A stretch of DNA of 35,936 nt. Origin: Fuchsiella alkaliacetigena. GTDB lineage: Bacteria; Bacillota; Halanaerobiia; Halobacteroidales; Acetohalobiaceae. Both the position numbers and the translations under genes were made by a program. The stretch is from positions 1 through 35,936 of the forward strand of contig NZ_JALKBZ010000028.1 of NCBI RefSeq assembly GCF_023227765.1. The letters are read 5' to 3'. How positions within the stretch are numbered: the first letter of the stretch is position 1; each line of letters begins with the position of its first letter. Positions 1 through 8,060 of the stretch are shown one piece after another. The notes under the pieces are model-generated. The model had not been told where the DNA came from. It saw nothing but the letters and a program-made list of their open reading frames with translations, and ran no database searches.

Positions 1-86
1 CGATTGCATCCTACACAATTGTAATCCTGTGAAATTGTGGTCTATAGTTAGTTTTGTATAGATTTTTATAAGCAGGTTTAAGCAGG

Positions 87-380
87 ATGTTGACTGGTAA
101 GCAAAGAAGTTATTTAAGAGGTAAAGGAAACTCTTTAGATACTGTGATTCAGGTTGGTAAGGAAGGAATAAGTGAAGCTTTAGTAGCTCAGGTAAAGGAA
201 ACTATAGAGGCCCGGGAGTTAATTAAGGTCAGGATTTTGGATAACTCACTTTATACGGCCCGAGAGGCAGCTGAAGAGTTAGCTGAGGCTTGTGGAGCTG
301 AAGTAGTACAGGTGATAGGTAGTGTCTGTCTTTTATATAAGAGGAATCAGGAAGAGCCGATTTATAAGCTTCCTAATTAA
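87..380 (+). CDS. yhbY: YhbY-type RNA-binding protein (CRM domain)
   Basis: A 97-residue protein made of a single CRS1/YhbY (CRM) domain, the usual length for the family. The opening LTGKQRSYLRGKG and the later glycine-rich VIQVGKEGIS stretch are typical; the fold binds RNA, and bacterial homologues associate with the pre-50S ribosome. The start ATG follows two copies of AAGCAGG (positions 70-86); the first is correctly spaced as a ribosome site. It lies 15 bp before proB, and in Firmicutes this gene normally sits just behind the ribosome-assembly GTPase obg, which would be off the left edge. Family assignment is firm; the exact role in the ribosome is inferred. Confidence 0.93.
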   Translation: MLTGKQRSYLRGKGNSLDTVIQVGKEGISEALVAQVKETIEARELIKVRILDNSLYTAREAAEELAEACGAEVVQVIGSVCLLYKRNQEEPIYKLPN

Positions 381-395
381 GCGGTGGTGTTTGCA

Positions 396-1520
396 ATGTC
401 AATCAAAAAAAGATTAAAGAAGGCAACTCGAATTGTAGTTAAAATTGGGAGTAGCACCTTAACCCATGCTACAGCTAAGCTGGATTTAGGGCAGATTGAG
501 TCCCTAATTCGACAGTTGGTCGATCTTAAAAATCAGGATAAGGAATTAATAGTGGTTACTTCGGGAGCTATTAGTGCTGGCCGAGGCAAGTTGAACTTAG
601 AGGAAGCTCCGCAGACTATTCCTCAAAAGCAGGCTTTAGCAGCAGTAGGTCAGGGGCTGTTGATGCAGATTTACGAAAAAATATTTAGTGAGTACGGGAA
701 GACCATAGCTCAGGTTTTATTGACCAGACGTGATGTTACTGATCGTAAGCGCTATTTAAACTCTCGTAATACTCTATTACAGCTATTGGATTACGGAATT
801 ATTCCAGTGATTAATGAAAACGATACTGTGGCAGTAGATGAGATTAAGTTTGGTGATAACGATACCTTATCTGCTTTAGTGGCTAGCTTAGTTGATGCTG
901 AGCTGCTGATTATTCTCTCTGATGTAGAGGGGATCTATACTGGTGACCCACGGAGCGATGATTCAGCCGAGCTGATTACTGAGATTTCGGAGATTACTGC
1001 TGAGATCGAAGAATTAGCAGGAGGAGCTGGCAGCAGCAGAGGAACTGGGGGTATGGTAACTAAGGTGGAAGCAGCCAAGGTTAGTACTAAGGCCGGAATT
1101 ATAACTATGATAGCTAATGGTAGTCAAGAAGGAGTTTTAAGGAAGATAGTTCAGGGAGAAAATCCCGGTACTGTCTTTATTCCTGCTGCTGAAAGGTTAG
1201 CTCAACGTAAAAAATGGATTGCTTTTAATCTTTCAGTAACTGGAGAGCTAGTCGTTGATGCTGGAGCAGCTACAGCTATTTTAGAGCGGGGAACTAGCTT
1301 ATTGCCTTGTGGAATTGTAGAGGTTGAAGGTGACTTCAAAGCTGGTGATGTAGTGGATATTATTAATCCTCAGTCGGAGTTAATTGGCCGAGGGATTGTC
1401 AATTATTCGGCTGCTGAATTGGAAAATATTAAGGGATTACAGTCCCAGGAGATTGAAAGTGAATTAGGTTATAAGGACTATGATGAGGCTATTCATCGTG
1501 ATAACTTAGTCTGCTTATAA
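396..1520 (+). CDS. proB: Glutamate 5-kinase
   Basis: Catalyses the first step of proline synthesis, ATP-dependent phosphorylation of glutamate to gamma-glutamyl phosphate. The 374 residues contain an amino-acid-kinase domain (VVKIGSSTLT near the N-terminus, VINENDTVAVDEIKFGDNDTLSA in the middle, GTGGMVTKVEAAK for nucleotide binding) and a C-terminal PUA domain from about residue 275. Length matches the full-length ProB family. I chose ATG 396 because GGTGGTG just before it looks like the ribosome site; a GTG at 384 in the same frame would place the start inside that site. It is co-directional with proA 28 bp later, forming the classic proBA operon. Feedback inhibition by proline is usual for the family but not visible here. 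Confidence 0.96.
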   Translation: MSIKKRLKKATRIVVKIGSSTLTHATAKLDLGQIESLIRQLVDLKNQDKELIVVTSGAISAGRGKLNLEEAPQTIPQKQALAAVGQGLLMQIYEKIFSEYGKTIAQVLLTRRDVTDRKRYLNSRNTLLQLLDYGIIPVINENDTVAVDEIKFGDNDTLSALVASLVDAELLIILSDVEGIYTGDPRSDDSAELITEISEITAEIEELAGGAGSSRGTGGMVTKVEAAKVSTKAGIITMIANGSQEGVLRKIVQGENPGTVFIPAAERLAQRKKWIAFNLSVTGELVVDAGAATAILERGTSLLPCGIVEVEGDFKAGDVVDIINPQSELIGRGIVNYSAAELENIKGLQSQEIESELGYKDYDEAIHRDNLVCL

Positions 1521-1548
1521 ACTATTGAGAGAGGAGAGTGGTTAAAGG

Positions 1549-2805
1549 ATGAGTATTGAAGAAAGAGTTGTTAAGAAGGCTCAGCAGGCTCAAAAGGCAG
1601 CTAGAGATTTAGCTAATTTGGAGACTGAGGTAAAAAATAGAGCTCTGCTGGCCATGGCTGATGCACTGGAGGACAATGTGGAGCAGATTTTAAGGGAAAA
1701 TGAGAAGGATTTAGAGTACGGAAGAGAAGCAGGACTGAGTTCTGCTTTAATGGATAGGCTATTGTTAACTGAGGAAAGAATTGCTAAGATGGCAGGCGGC
1801 TTAAGAGAGGTAGCTAACTTTGCTGACCCGATAGGTGAAGTGTTAGGCATGAAGAAGCGACCTAATGGCTTACAGGTAGGGAGGACTAGAGTACCGCTAG
1901 GAGTTATCGGCATGATCTATGAAGCTCGTCCTAATGTAACTGTGGATGCAGCAGGGCTTTGTTTAAAGGCCGGTAATACTGTGGTTTTAAGAGGTGGCTC
2001 TGAAGCTATCAATTCCAATAAAGTACTGCAAAAGGTGATCGCTGAGGCAGCTTATAATGAAGGGATACCTGAAGGAGCTATTCAGTTGATTGAGACTACT
2101 GATCGTGAGGCAGTGCAGGTACTATTTGAAGCGAACGATTATTTGGATGTTTTGATTCCGCGAGGCGGGCCCGGCTTGATTCAAGCTGTGACTCAAAATT
2201 CCAAGGTTCCGGTAATTGAAACCGGGGTAGGGAACTGTCATATTTATGTAGACCAGGATGCAGACTTAAAAATGGCTGAAGAGATAGTGCTCAATGCTAA
2301 AACTCAACGACCTGGAGTCTGTAATGCAGTAGAAACTTTATTACTTCATCAAGATATTGCTGAAGAGTTACTGTCCTCTTTAGCTCAAAAACTACAGGAT
2401 GATAGCGTAGAACTAAGAGGAGATGAACAGGTAACAGAGATAATTCCAGAGGCCAAGCTGGCTACTGAAGAGGACTGGGCTACGGAATACTTAGACTATA
2501 TACTAGCCATTAAGATAGTTGAAGACTTCAGTGAAGCTGTAGACCATATACACAGCTATAGTACTAAGCACTCCGAAGCTATTATTAGCGAGAATTATCA
2601 GCGGGCTAGAGAGTTTTTGGACTTAATTGATGCTGCTGCCGTCTATGTTAATGCCTCTACTCGCTTTACCGATGGAGGACAGTTTGGCTTAGGAGCAGAG
2701 ATTGGGATTAGTACTCAAAAGCTGCATGCTCGCGGGCCAATGGGAATTAATGAATTAACTACTACTAAATTTATCGTTTACGGTTCAGGTCAGATAAGAG
2801 AATAA
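1549..2805 (+). CDS. proA: Gamma-glutamyl phosphate reductase
   Basis: NADPH-dependent reductase converting gamma-glutamyl phosphate to glutamate-5-semialdehyde, the second step of proline synthesis. At 418 residues it is full length. Diagnostic stretches are GVIGMIYEARPNVTVDAAGLCLK, LIPRGGPGLI and RPGVCNAVETLL, with Cys258 as the expected catalytic cysteine of this aldehyde-dehydrogenase-fold enzyme. The start follows GAGAGGAGAG with good spacing. The proBA unit ends at a strong hairpin terminator directly after the stop. In a halophile proline can also be a compatible solute, but nothing in the sequence shows osmotic control. Confidence 0.97.
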   Translation: MSIEERVVKKAQQAQKAARDLANLETEVKNRALLAMADALEDNVEQILRENEKDLEYGREAGLSSALMDRLLLTEERIAKMAGGLREVANFADPIGEVLGMKKRPNGLQVGRTRVPLGVIGMIYEARPNVTVDAAGLCLKAGNTVVLRGGSEAINSNKVLQKVIAEAAYNEGIPEGAIQLIETTDREAVQVLFEANDYLDVLIPRGGPGLIQAVTQNSKVPVIETGVGNCHIYVDQDADLKMAEEIVLNAKTQRPGVCNAVETLLLHQDIAEELLSSLAQKLQDDSVELRGDEQVTEIIPEAKLATEEDWATEYLDYILAIKIVEDFSEAVDHIHSYSTKHSEAIISENYQRAREFLDLIDAAAVYVNASTRFTDGGQFGLGAEIGISTQKLHARGPMGINELTTTKFIVYGSGQIRE

Positions 2806-2816
2806 AGCATATTTTT

Positions 2817-2854
2817 CGGCTGGTATTTAAACAATACTGGCCGATTTTATTTTA
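2817..2854 (+). terminator. Rho-independent terminator after proA
   Basis: An 11-bp stem (2817-2827 with 2833-2843, two G-T pairs) with a five-base loop is followed by ATTTTATTTT. It closes the yhbY-proBA transcript 12 bp past the proA stop and separates it from the cytochrome maturation operon. Confidence 0.8.
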
Positions 2855-3011
2855 AAAACTGTATTTTGTCAGTTGTTCATAAAAAATTCATAAAAAAACA
2901 AAGAGCTGGTGCAGGTTTTATACTACCCTTTTGTAGAAATACCTTATATAAATCTTTTATTATTAGTAACTGTATAGGGGGATTAATTGTAGTTTAAGGA
3001 GGTGGATTGCG

Positions 3012-3452
3012 ATGAATAAAAAGCTTAAGATAGGAATAGGAATACTTGTGTTAGTTTTAGGATTAAGTTATTTAATCTTTTCAGGAGTGAGAAATTTTTC
3101 TAGCTATTCTTTAACTGTCTCCGAAGTCTTTGCTCAAAGTGAGGGGCTGTATGGAGAAAGACTGAGAGTATCCGGTGAAATTATAGGTGAATCAGTAGAT
3201 TGGAATGCTGAAGAAATAAGCTTAAACTTTAAATTAAAGGATGAAGGGGGAACAGATGATATCCAAGTTAAGTATAATGGAGTTAAGCCTGATAATTTTC
3301 AGGACGGAATTACAGCCATTGTAGAAGGGGAATATACAGAGGCAGAGTATTTACGAGCCGATAAATTAATGATGCAGTGTCCTTCTAGATATGAAGCAGA
3401 GTTAGAGGATGGTTCTTCAGAAGGACATCCTGAAGAGGTTGAAATTAAATAA
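3012..3452 (+). CDS. ccmE: Cytochrome c maturation heme chaperone CcmE, Cys-type
   Basis: Membrane-anchored heme chaperone that receives heme from CcmABCD and passes it to CcmF. Residues 5-24 form one transmembrane helix, followed by a beta-barrel (OB-fold) domain facing outside (SEVFAQSEGLYGERLRVSGEI, TAIVEGEYTEAEYLRADKLMMQ). The heme-attachment site expected as HxxxY reads C123-P-S-R-Y127, so the covalent heme-binding histidine is replaced by cysteine. Such CxxxY CcmE proteins are known from Desulfovibrio and archaea, in systems lacking CcmG and CcmH, which fits this operon. It is the first gene of the ccm operon; AAGGAGGTGG lies before the ATG. Family assignment is strong. Confidence 0.93.
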   Translation: MNKKLKIGIGILVLVLGLSYLIFSGVRNFSSYSLTVSEVFAQSEGLYGERLRVSGEIIGESVDWNAEEISLNFKLKDEGGTDDIQVKYNGVKPDNFQDGITAIVEGEYTEAEYLRADKLMMQCPSRYEAELEDGSSEGHPEEVEIK

Positions 3453-3477
3453 ATAAATTAATATAGGAGGAATTGGA

Positions 3478-5475
3478 ATGGCGGATGTGGGTTCTATATC
3501 TTTGATGATGTCTTTTGTAGTTATTATATACTCTATAATTGCTTATATAGTAGGATTAAAACAGCAGAATAAACGTTTAGTTAAAAGTGCTCAAAATGGT
3601 GTTTTAGCTAATACAATTTTAGTAACTGTAGCTTCGTTGTCTTTATTGTATTTATTAGCTACTAGTGATTTTAGTATTGAATATGTAGCTCAGTATACTA
3701 ATCGCACTTTACCTATGATTTATAAACTATCGGCTTTTTGGGCTGGCAATACAGGCTCCTTGTTACTTTGGTTTTGGGTGCTGTCTATTTACGGGGCTAT
3801 AGTTGCTTTTTCCAAAAACCCAGTGGGAGCTAAGTTAAAGCCCTATGCTAGTGTAGTTATGTTATTAATTGGACTTTTCTTTTCACTTTTATTGAACTTC
3901 GATACTAGTCCCTTTGCTCCTTTAGGCTTTGTAGCTCAAGATGGAGCAGGATTGAATCCGATGTTACAGAATATAGGGATGGTGATTCATCCTTTAACTC
4001 AGTTTTTAGGCTATGTAGGTTTAGCTGTCCCCTTTGCTTACTTAATGGCAGATCTATTTTTAGGAGAAAAGGGTGCAAGTTGGATTAAGGTTACTAGAAG
4101 ATGGGTGCTGTTCACCTGGTTATTTTTAACTATCGGTATGGTTTCCGGAGGAGAATGGGCCTATGTTGAGTTAGGTTGGGGAGGTTACTGGGCTTGGGAT
4201 CCAGTAGAAAATGCCTCTTTAATGCCTTGGTTGACCGTTACCGCCTTTATGCATTCGGTAATGATTCAAGAAAAGCAAGGCACCTTTAAGATTTGGAATG
4301 TGTTGTTGATGGCAGCTAGTTTCTTATTAACTATAGTAGGTACCTTTATCACTCGGAGTGGAATTTTGGCTTCGGTGCATGCCTTTGCCGAAGGAAGAAC
4401 AGGATTTTATTTCTTGATCTTTATGTTTATAATAGTGGTAGTTACCTTATTTTTATTCTTTAAGCGCTTTAAGTCATTACGGAGTGAAAGTAGTACTGAA
4501 TCGTTGATTTCTAAAGAAAGCTCTTTTTTGATTAATAATATATTGATGGTAGTAATCAGTGTGGTTGTTCTTTGGGGAACCTTTTATCCCTTGATTTCAG
4601 AAGCGATTTATGGAGTACAGATTACTGTAGGTGAAGGCTTTTTCAATCAAACTACTATTCCTTTTTGGATAGCAATGGTAATCTTGATGGGACTTTGTCC
4701 TTTATTGCCTTGGCGTAAGTCTTCGACTAAAGGGTTGAAAAAGAAGTTTGGAGTTCCTTTATTTTTGAGCCATATTTTTGGTTTTGTTCTTTTCTTTATT
4801 GGCATTAGGGATTTTTATCCTGTGGTAACTTTTGCAGCTTCTTTCTTTGTGTTAGTAACTATTGTACAGGAGTTTTGGCAAGGTGTTAGGGCTAGAAAAA
4901 GTAATACTGGCGAAGGAGTTATCAGAGCTTTATTGAATTTAGTGGGTGCTAATCGCCGGCGTTATGGAGGTTTTATAATCCACATAGCTGTTATTATGAT
5001 GGTGGTGGGGATTACAGGCTCTAGTGCTTATCAAGAGGAAGTGTTAGTAACTGCTGAAAGAGGAGAAGTAATTGAAACTAAAAACTATGAAATGACTTAT
5101 AATGGTTTGCAGGTAGCTGAAGATCCTCATAGTGCTGTAGTTTATGCTGAAATGGATGTTTATAGAAATGGCAATTTTTATGCTACTCTGCGTCCCGCTC
5201 AAGAGTACTTTGGTGCTTCGGCTGAACAGGATTCTAGTGCTCAAGTGGACTTCAAAAGTGGAATCAGAGAAGATCTGTATATAATTTTATCCGGTTGGGA
5301 TGAAAGTGGTGATACTGCTACCTTTGAAGTAGTAGTTAATCCCTTAGTTAGCTGGATTTTTTGGGGGATGAGATTGATGGTGATTGGTACGGCTATTGCT
5401 CTTTGGCCAGATCGAGGTCATTATTCGAGAATGCTTTTGAAAGAGAGATATAGTGTCAGCAAGGAGGTGTCTTAA
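3478..5475 (+). CDS. ccmF: Cytochrome c heme lyase subunit CcmF
   Basis: Polytopic heme-handling protein that attaches heme to apocytochrome c outside the membrane. It has 665 residues, close to the family norm, with about 13-15 hydrophobic segments. The tryptophan-rich WWD signature is present as WGGYWAWDPVENASLMPWL (W234-D241), and histidines expected to ligate heme flank it (MVIHPLTQFLGYVG; TAFMHSVMIQ). The C-terminal external domain (about residues 520-620) precedes the last helix. AGGAGG precedes the ATG. Its TAA stop shares a base with the ATG of the next gene, so the two are translationally coupled. Without CcmH in the operon, CcmF probably works with the small downstream protein. Confidence 0.96.
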   Translation: MADVGSISLMMSFVVIIYSIIAYIVGLKQQNKRLVKSAQNGVLANTILVTVASLSLLYLLATSDFSIEYVAQYTNRTLPMIYKLSAFWAGNTGSLLLWFWVLSIYGAIVAFSKNPVGAKLKPYASVVMLLIGLFFSLLLNFDTSPFAPLGFVAQDGAGLNPMLQNIGMVIHPLTQFLGYVGLAVPFAYLMADLFLGEKGASWIKVTRRWVLFTWLFLTIGMVSGGEWAYVELGWGGYWAWDPVENASLMPWLTVTAFMHSVMIQEKQGTFKIWNVLLMAASFLLTIVGTFITRSGILASVHAFAEGRTGFYFLIFMFIIVVVTLFLFFKRFKSLRSESSTESLISKESSFLINNILMVVISVVVLWGTFYPLISEAIYGVQITVGEGFFNQTTIPFWIAMVILMGLCPLLPWRKSSTKGLKKKFGVPLFLSHIFGFVLFFIGIRDFYPVVTFAASFFVLVTIVQEFWQGVRARKSNTGEGVIRALLNLVGANRRRYGGFIIHIAVIMMVVGITGSSAYQEEVLVTAERGEVIETKNYEMTYNGLQVAEDPHSAVVYAEMDVYRNGNFYATLRPAQEYFGASAEQDSSAQVDFKSGIREDLYIILSGWDESGDTATFEVVVNPLVSWIFWGMRLMVIGTAIALWPDRGHYSRMLLKERYSVSKEVS

Positions 5476-5741
5476 TGGGATTAGTAGCCGCTTTGATTTT
5501 AGGGGTTTTAGTGCTTTATTTAATAGCTTATCCTATCTTAACTAACGATGAAATAGAGAATATAGATTATCAGCAACGGATCAAGTCTTTTGAAGAAGCC
5601 GGTAATTTTGTAGATAGAGATGTTATCTTAGCAGAAATAAGTGAGTTAGAACTGGACTATCATTTGGATAACTTAAGTGAAGAGAAGTATCGAGACTTTA
5701 AGGAAAGATTAGAGGAATTGTTAGCCGAAAAAGAGAATTAA
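5475..5741 (+). CDS. Small membrane protein resembling the CcmI N-terminus
   Basis: An 88-residue protein with one N-terminal transmembrane helix (about residues 2-20) followed by an acidic, helical tail. The tail motif RDVILAEISELELDYHLDNLSEEKYRDF resembles the membrane-proximal region of CcmI/CycH, but the tetratricopeptide domain that binds apocytochrome is absent. There is no CxxC motif, so it is not a CcmH thiol reductase. Overlap with ccmF by one base and an SD (AAGGAGGTG) inside the ccmF end suggest that it partners CcmF. The CcmI-like label is my inference from pattern and position; it may be a reduced scaffold replacing CcmH/CcmI. Confidence 0.7.
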   Translation: MGLVAALILGVLVLYLIAYPILTNDEIENIDYQQRIKSFEEAGNFVDRDVILAEISELELDYHLDNLSEEKYRDFKERLEELLAEKEN

Positions 5742-5771
5742 GTTTGGTAGAATAGTTGAGGAGGGGGAAAT

Positions 5772-6485
5772 TTGAGTGAAACACCGGTATTAGCAGTTAA
5801 AGATTTAAGTAAACAGATTGGTGAAAAAAATATTCTCAATGGGATTAATTTTAGCTTAGAGCAGGGCCAGGTATTAAGTATTTTTGGTCCTAATGGAGCT
5901 GGGAAAACTACTTTGTTAAAGATTCTATCTACAGTTATCGATTCCAGTGAAGGAGAAGTTCTCTTTGAAGGAAGAATCAAAGAGAAAAAAGCAGTAGATA
6001 TTAGCAAGGATATCGGAGTGATCTCTCATTCCACCTTCCTTTATGATGACTTAACGGCTTATGAAAATCTGGAGTTTTATGGACAGCTCTATGAAGTAGA
6101 GGATTTAAAAGAGAGAATTTTTACTGTGATTGAAAAAGTAGGTCTAAGCTTTTGTGTGCACGATTTAGTACGGACCTTTTCCCGGGGAATGAAGCAGCGG
6201 CTTTCTATTGCCCGGGCCATTCTTCATTTACCGCAGCTTTTGCTTTTGGATGAGCCTTATACCGGCTTAGATCAGCACGCGGTGGAGATGTTAAATGTAC
6301 TGCTGAGTAATTTAGCTATGGCTCAGCGAACTGTAGTAATGGTTACTCATAACTTTGAGCAAGGTTTAAAATTAAGTGATAAGTTTTTGATCTTAGTTGA
6401 GGGGAGTATTGTCTTTGCAGGAGCTAGTGAGGATTTCAGTTTAGCAGAGCTACAGACAAAATATAAGGAACTATTAGGGGATTAG
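5772..6485 (+). CDS. ccmA: Heme exporter ABC ATPase CcmA
   Basis: ATP-binding subunit of the CcmABCD complex, whose ATP hydrolysis releases heme-loaded CcmE. The 237 residues hold a complete ABC domain: Walker A GPNGAGKT (39-46), signature FSRGMKQRLSIARA, Walker B LLLLDEP and switch histidine VTHN. The start is TTG 5772, well spaced behind GAGGAGGGGG; no in-frame ATG is available near it. It is followed after 4 bp by ccmB and then ccmC, the conserved order. On sequence alone it could be another small-domain exporter ATPase, but its neighbours settle the call. Confidence 0.94.
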   Translation: MSETPVLAVKDLSKQIGEKNILNGINFSLEQGQVLSIFGPNGAGKTTLLKILSTVIDSSEGEVLFEGRIKEKKAVDISKDIGVISHSTFLYDDLTAYENLEFYGQLYEVEDLKERIFTVIEKVGLSFCVHDLVRTFSRGMKQRLSIARAILHLPQLLLLDEPYTGLDQHAVEMLNVLLSNLAMAQRTVVMVTHNFEQGLKLSDKFLILVEGSIVFAGASEDFSLAELQTKYKELLGD

Positions 6486-6489
6486 GTAG

Positions 6490-7167
6490 ATGGACTTTTT
6501 AAAGAAGGTAAAAGTATTAGCTGGTAAAGACTTAAAGTTGGAATTTAGAACTAAAGAGATGCTGAGTTCCATGTTAGTTTTTTCTTTTATTGTGATAGTG
6601 GTTTTTGGTTTTGTATTTGATCCGGTAGGACAGGATTTGGATGAGTTATTTCCAGGTATTATCTGGGTGGCCTTTATTTTTTCGGGAATTCTCTGTCTTA
6701 ACCGCTCCTTTATAGCTGAAAAGGAGAATAATAGCCTTCAAGGTCTGCTCTTATGTCCTGGTGATAGCAGTATTATCTATTTTGGTAAGTTAATTGCCAA
6801 CTTAGTCTTGATGTTGATTATGGAAGTTATTTCACTACCGCTGTTTATAGTTCTCTTTGATTACTCTTTAGCAGGCTCTTTGCTTCAGTTAGCAGCTGTA
6901 TTATTTTTGGGTAGCTTAGGCTTTATTTCAATAGGTACTTTTTTAGCTGCCTTAACTGCTAATACTAAAAGTAGTGAGATTTTATTGCCAGTAATTTTAT
7001 TCCCGATAATAGTGCCGGTGATAATTGGAGCTGTAGAAGCTACTGGAGTGGTTTTGACTGCTGGAGATTCTGCTGAGTTAAGGGCTTGGTTAAAACTGTT
7101 AGTGGTCTATGATTTGATCTTTATTGTGGTACCTTTTATGTTATTTGAGTTTTTGCTGGAGGTGTAA
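6490..7167 (+). CDS. ccmB: Heme exporter permease CcmB
   Basis: Integral membrane subunit of CcmABCD, 225 residues with six predicted helices, the family's usual size and topology. The N-terminal cytoplasmic stretch KVLAGKDLKLEFRTKEMLSSMLVFSF is characteristic of CcmB. It is flanked by ccmA (4 bp before) and ccmC (3 bp after), so the three are certainly co-transcribed. It pairs with the CcmA ATPase; the transported substrate, if any, is not settled for the family. Confidence 0.94.
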   Translation: MDFLKKVKVLAGKDLKLEFRTKEMLSSMLVFSFIVIVVFGFVFDPVGQDLDELFPGIIWVAFIFSGILCLNRSFIAEKENNSLQGLLLCPGDSSIIYFGKLIANLVLMLIMEVISLPLFIVLFDYSLAGSLLQLAAVLFLGSLGFISIGTFLAALTANTKSSEILLPVILFPIIVPVIIGAVEATGVVLTAGDSAELRAWLKLLVVYDLIFIVVPFMLFEFLLEV

Positions 7168-7170
7168 AAT

Positions 7171-7863
7171 TTGGATAGTGATAATAAGCTGGAGTTTATA
7201 TTGGTCTGGCTGACCTTTTTAGTTACCAGTTTAGCTATTTATATGGTATTTATTTATGCTCCTACTGAAAGAGTCATGGGGGATGTGCAGCGCTTATTTT
7301 ACTTTCACGTAGCTACGGCTTGGATTGCTTTTGCAGCCTTTTTTGTAGTGTTTATAGCTAGTATTGTCTATCTTAAGAATCAGAGTAGCTTAGCTAATAT
7401 TTTAGGCTTAGCTTCAGCAGAGATAGGAGTTTTATTTACTACTATGGTCTTAATTACCGGGCCCTTGTGGGCTAGGCCGATCTGGAATGCCTGGTGGACT
7501 TGGGATCCGCGCTTGACTACTACTTTGATACTTTGGTTTATCTATATTGCTTATATTCTGATTAGAATCTCAGCAGAGGAGAGCGAAAAACGAGGTAGAT
7601 TAGCAGCTGTTTTCGGCATAGTTGGTTTTATCAATGTACCTATTGTTTTTATGTCTATTCGCTGGTGGAGGTCTATCCATCCGCAGGTAGTTAGCGGGGG
7701 TAGTTTTGATCTTGACCCGCGGATGCTGCATGCCTTATTGACTAGTGTGGCCGCTTTTACTTTAATATATCTCTATCTTTTACAGAAAAGATTCAAGGTA
7801 GAACTATTACAGGAAAAATTGAAAGATATTAAGGAGACTTTGCGTAAACAAAAGCATATTTAA
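7171..7863 (+). CDS. ccmC: Heme-handling protein CcmC
   Basis: Six-helix membrane protein that loads heme onto CcmE. The 230 residues carry the tryptophan-rich heme-binding motif GPLWARPIWNAWWTWDPRLT (W105-R114) and external histidines (YFHVATAWIAF; RSIHPQVV) expected to ligate heme. The start is TTG 7171, six bases after GGAGGTG. The window has no CcsA/ResC partner (CcsB/ResB), so together with ccmA, B, E and F this is System I rather than System II. The C-terminal tail is charged and cytoplasmic. Confidence 0.95.
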   Translation: MDSDNKLEFILVWLTFLVTSLAIYMVFIYAPTERVMGDVQRLFYFHVATAWIAFAAFFVVFIASIVYLKNQSSLANILGLASAEIGVLFTTMVLITGPLWARPIWNAWWTWDPRLTTTLILWFIYIAYILIRISAEESEKRGRLAAVFGIVGFINVPIVFMSIRWWRSIHPQVVSGGSFDLDPRMLHALLTSVAAFTLIYLYLLQKRFKVELLQEKLKDIKETLRKQKHI

Positions 7864-7891
7864 AAATTCTGGTGGGAGGTTTAAGTGAGCA

Positions 7892-8038
7892 ATGGATAAC
7901 TTAAACTATTTATTTATTGGTTATTTGGTAATTTGGATTATTATCTTTGTTTATACTCTTAATATTGGTAAAAAGCAGAAAAAATTAGAAAAAGATATTG
8001 ACTTTATTAAGCGTAGTTTAGAGCAAGACTTAGATTAA
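7892..8038 (+). CDS. ccmD: CcmD-like small membrane protein
   Basis: A 48-residue reading frame between ccmC and the next gene. It starts MDNLNYLFIGYLVIWIIIFV and continues with a basic, charged tail (GKKQKKLEKDIDFIKRSLEQDLD). One transmembrane helix (residues 7-25), preceded by the YLF..Y motif and followed by a helical tail, is exactly the CcmD pattern. CcmD is the small subunit needed to release heme-loaded CcmE from CcmABC. GGGAGGT stands 11 bases before the ATG. Position directly after ccmC is the usual one. The size makes homology searches weak, but pattern and position agree. Confidence 0.85.
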   Translation: MDNLNYLFIGYLVIWIIIFVYTLNIGKKQKKLEKDIDFIKRSLEQDLD

Positions 8039-8060
8039 GCTGTAGAAAGGAGTGCTGGAA

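Noticed and set aside
384-395. GTG start of proB at 384
   Set aside because: The two GTG codons form the probable ribosome site (GGTGGTG) for ATG 396, which also gives the normal N-terminus.
5738-6007. Minus-strand open frame opposite ccmA, and similar open frames opposite proA, ccmF, leuS, holA and rpsT
   Set aside because: They overlap genes with complete family motifs, lack ribosome sites and resemble no protein.
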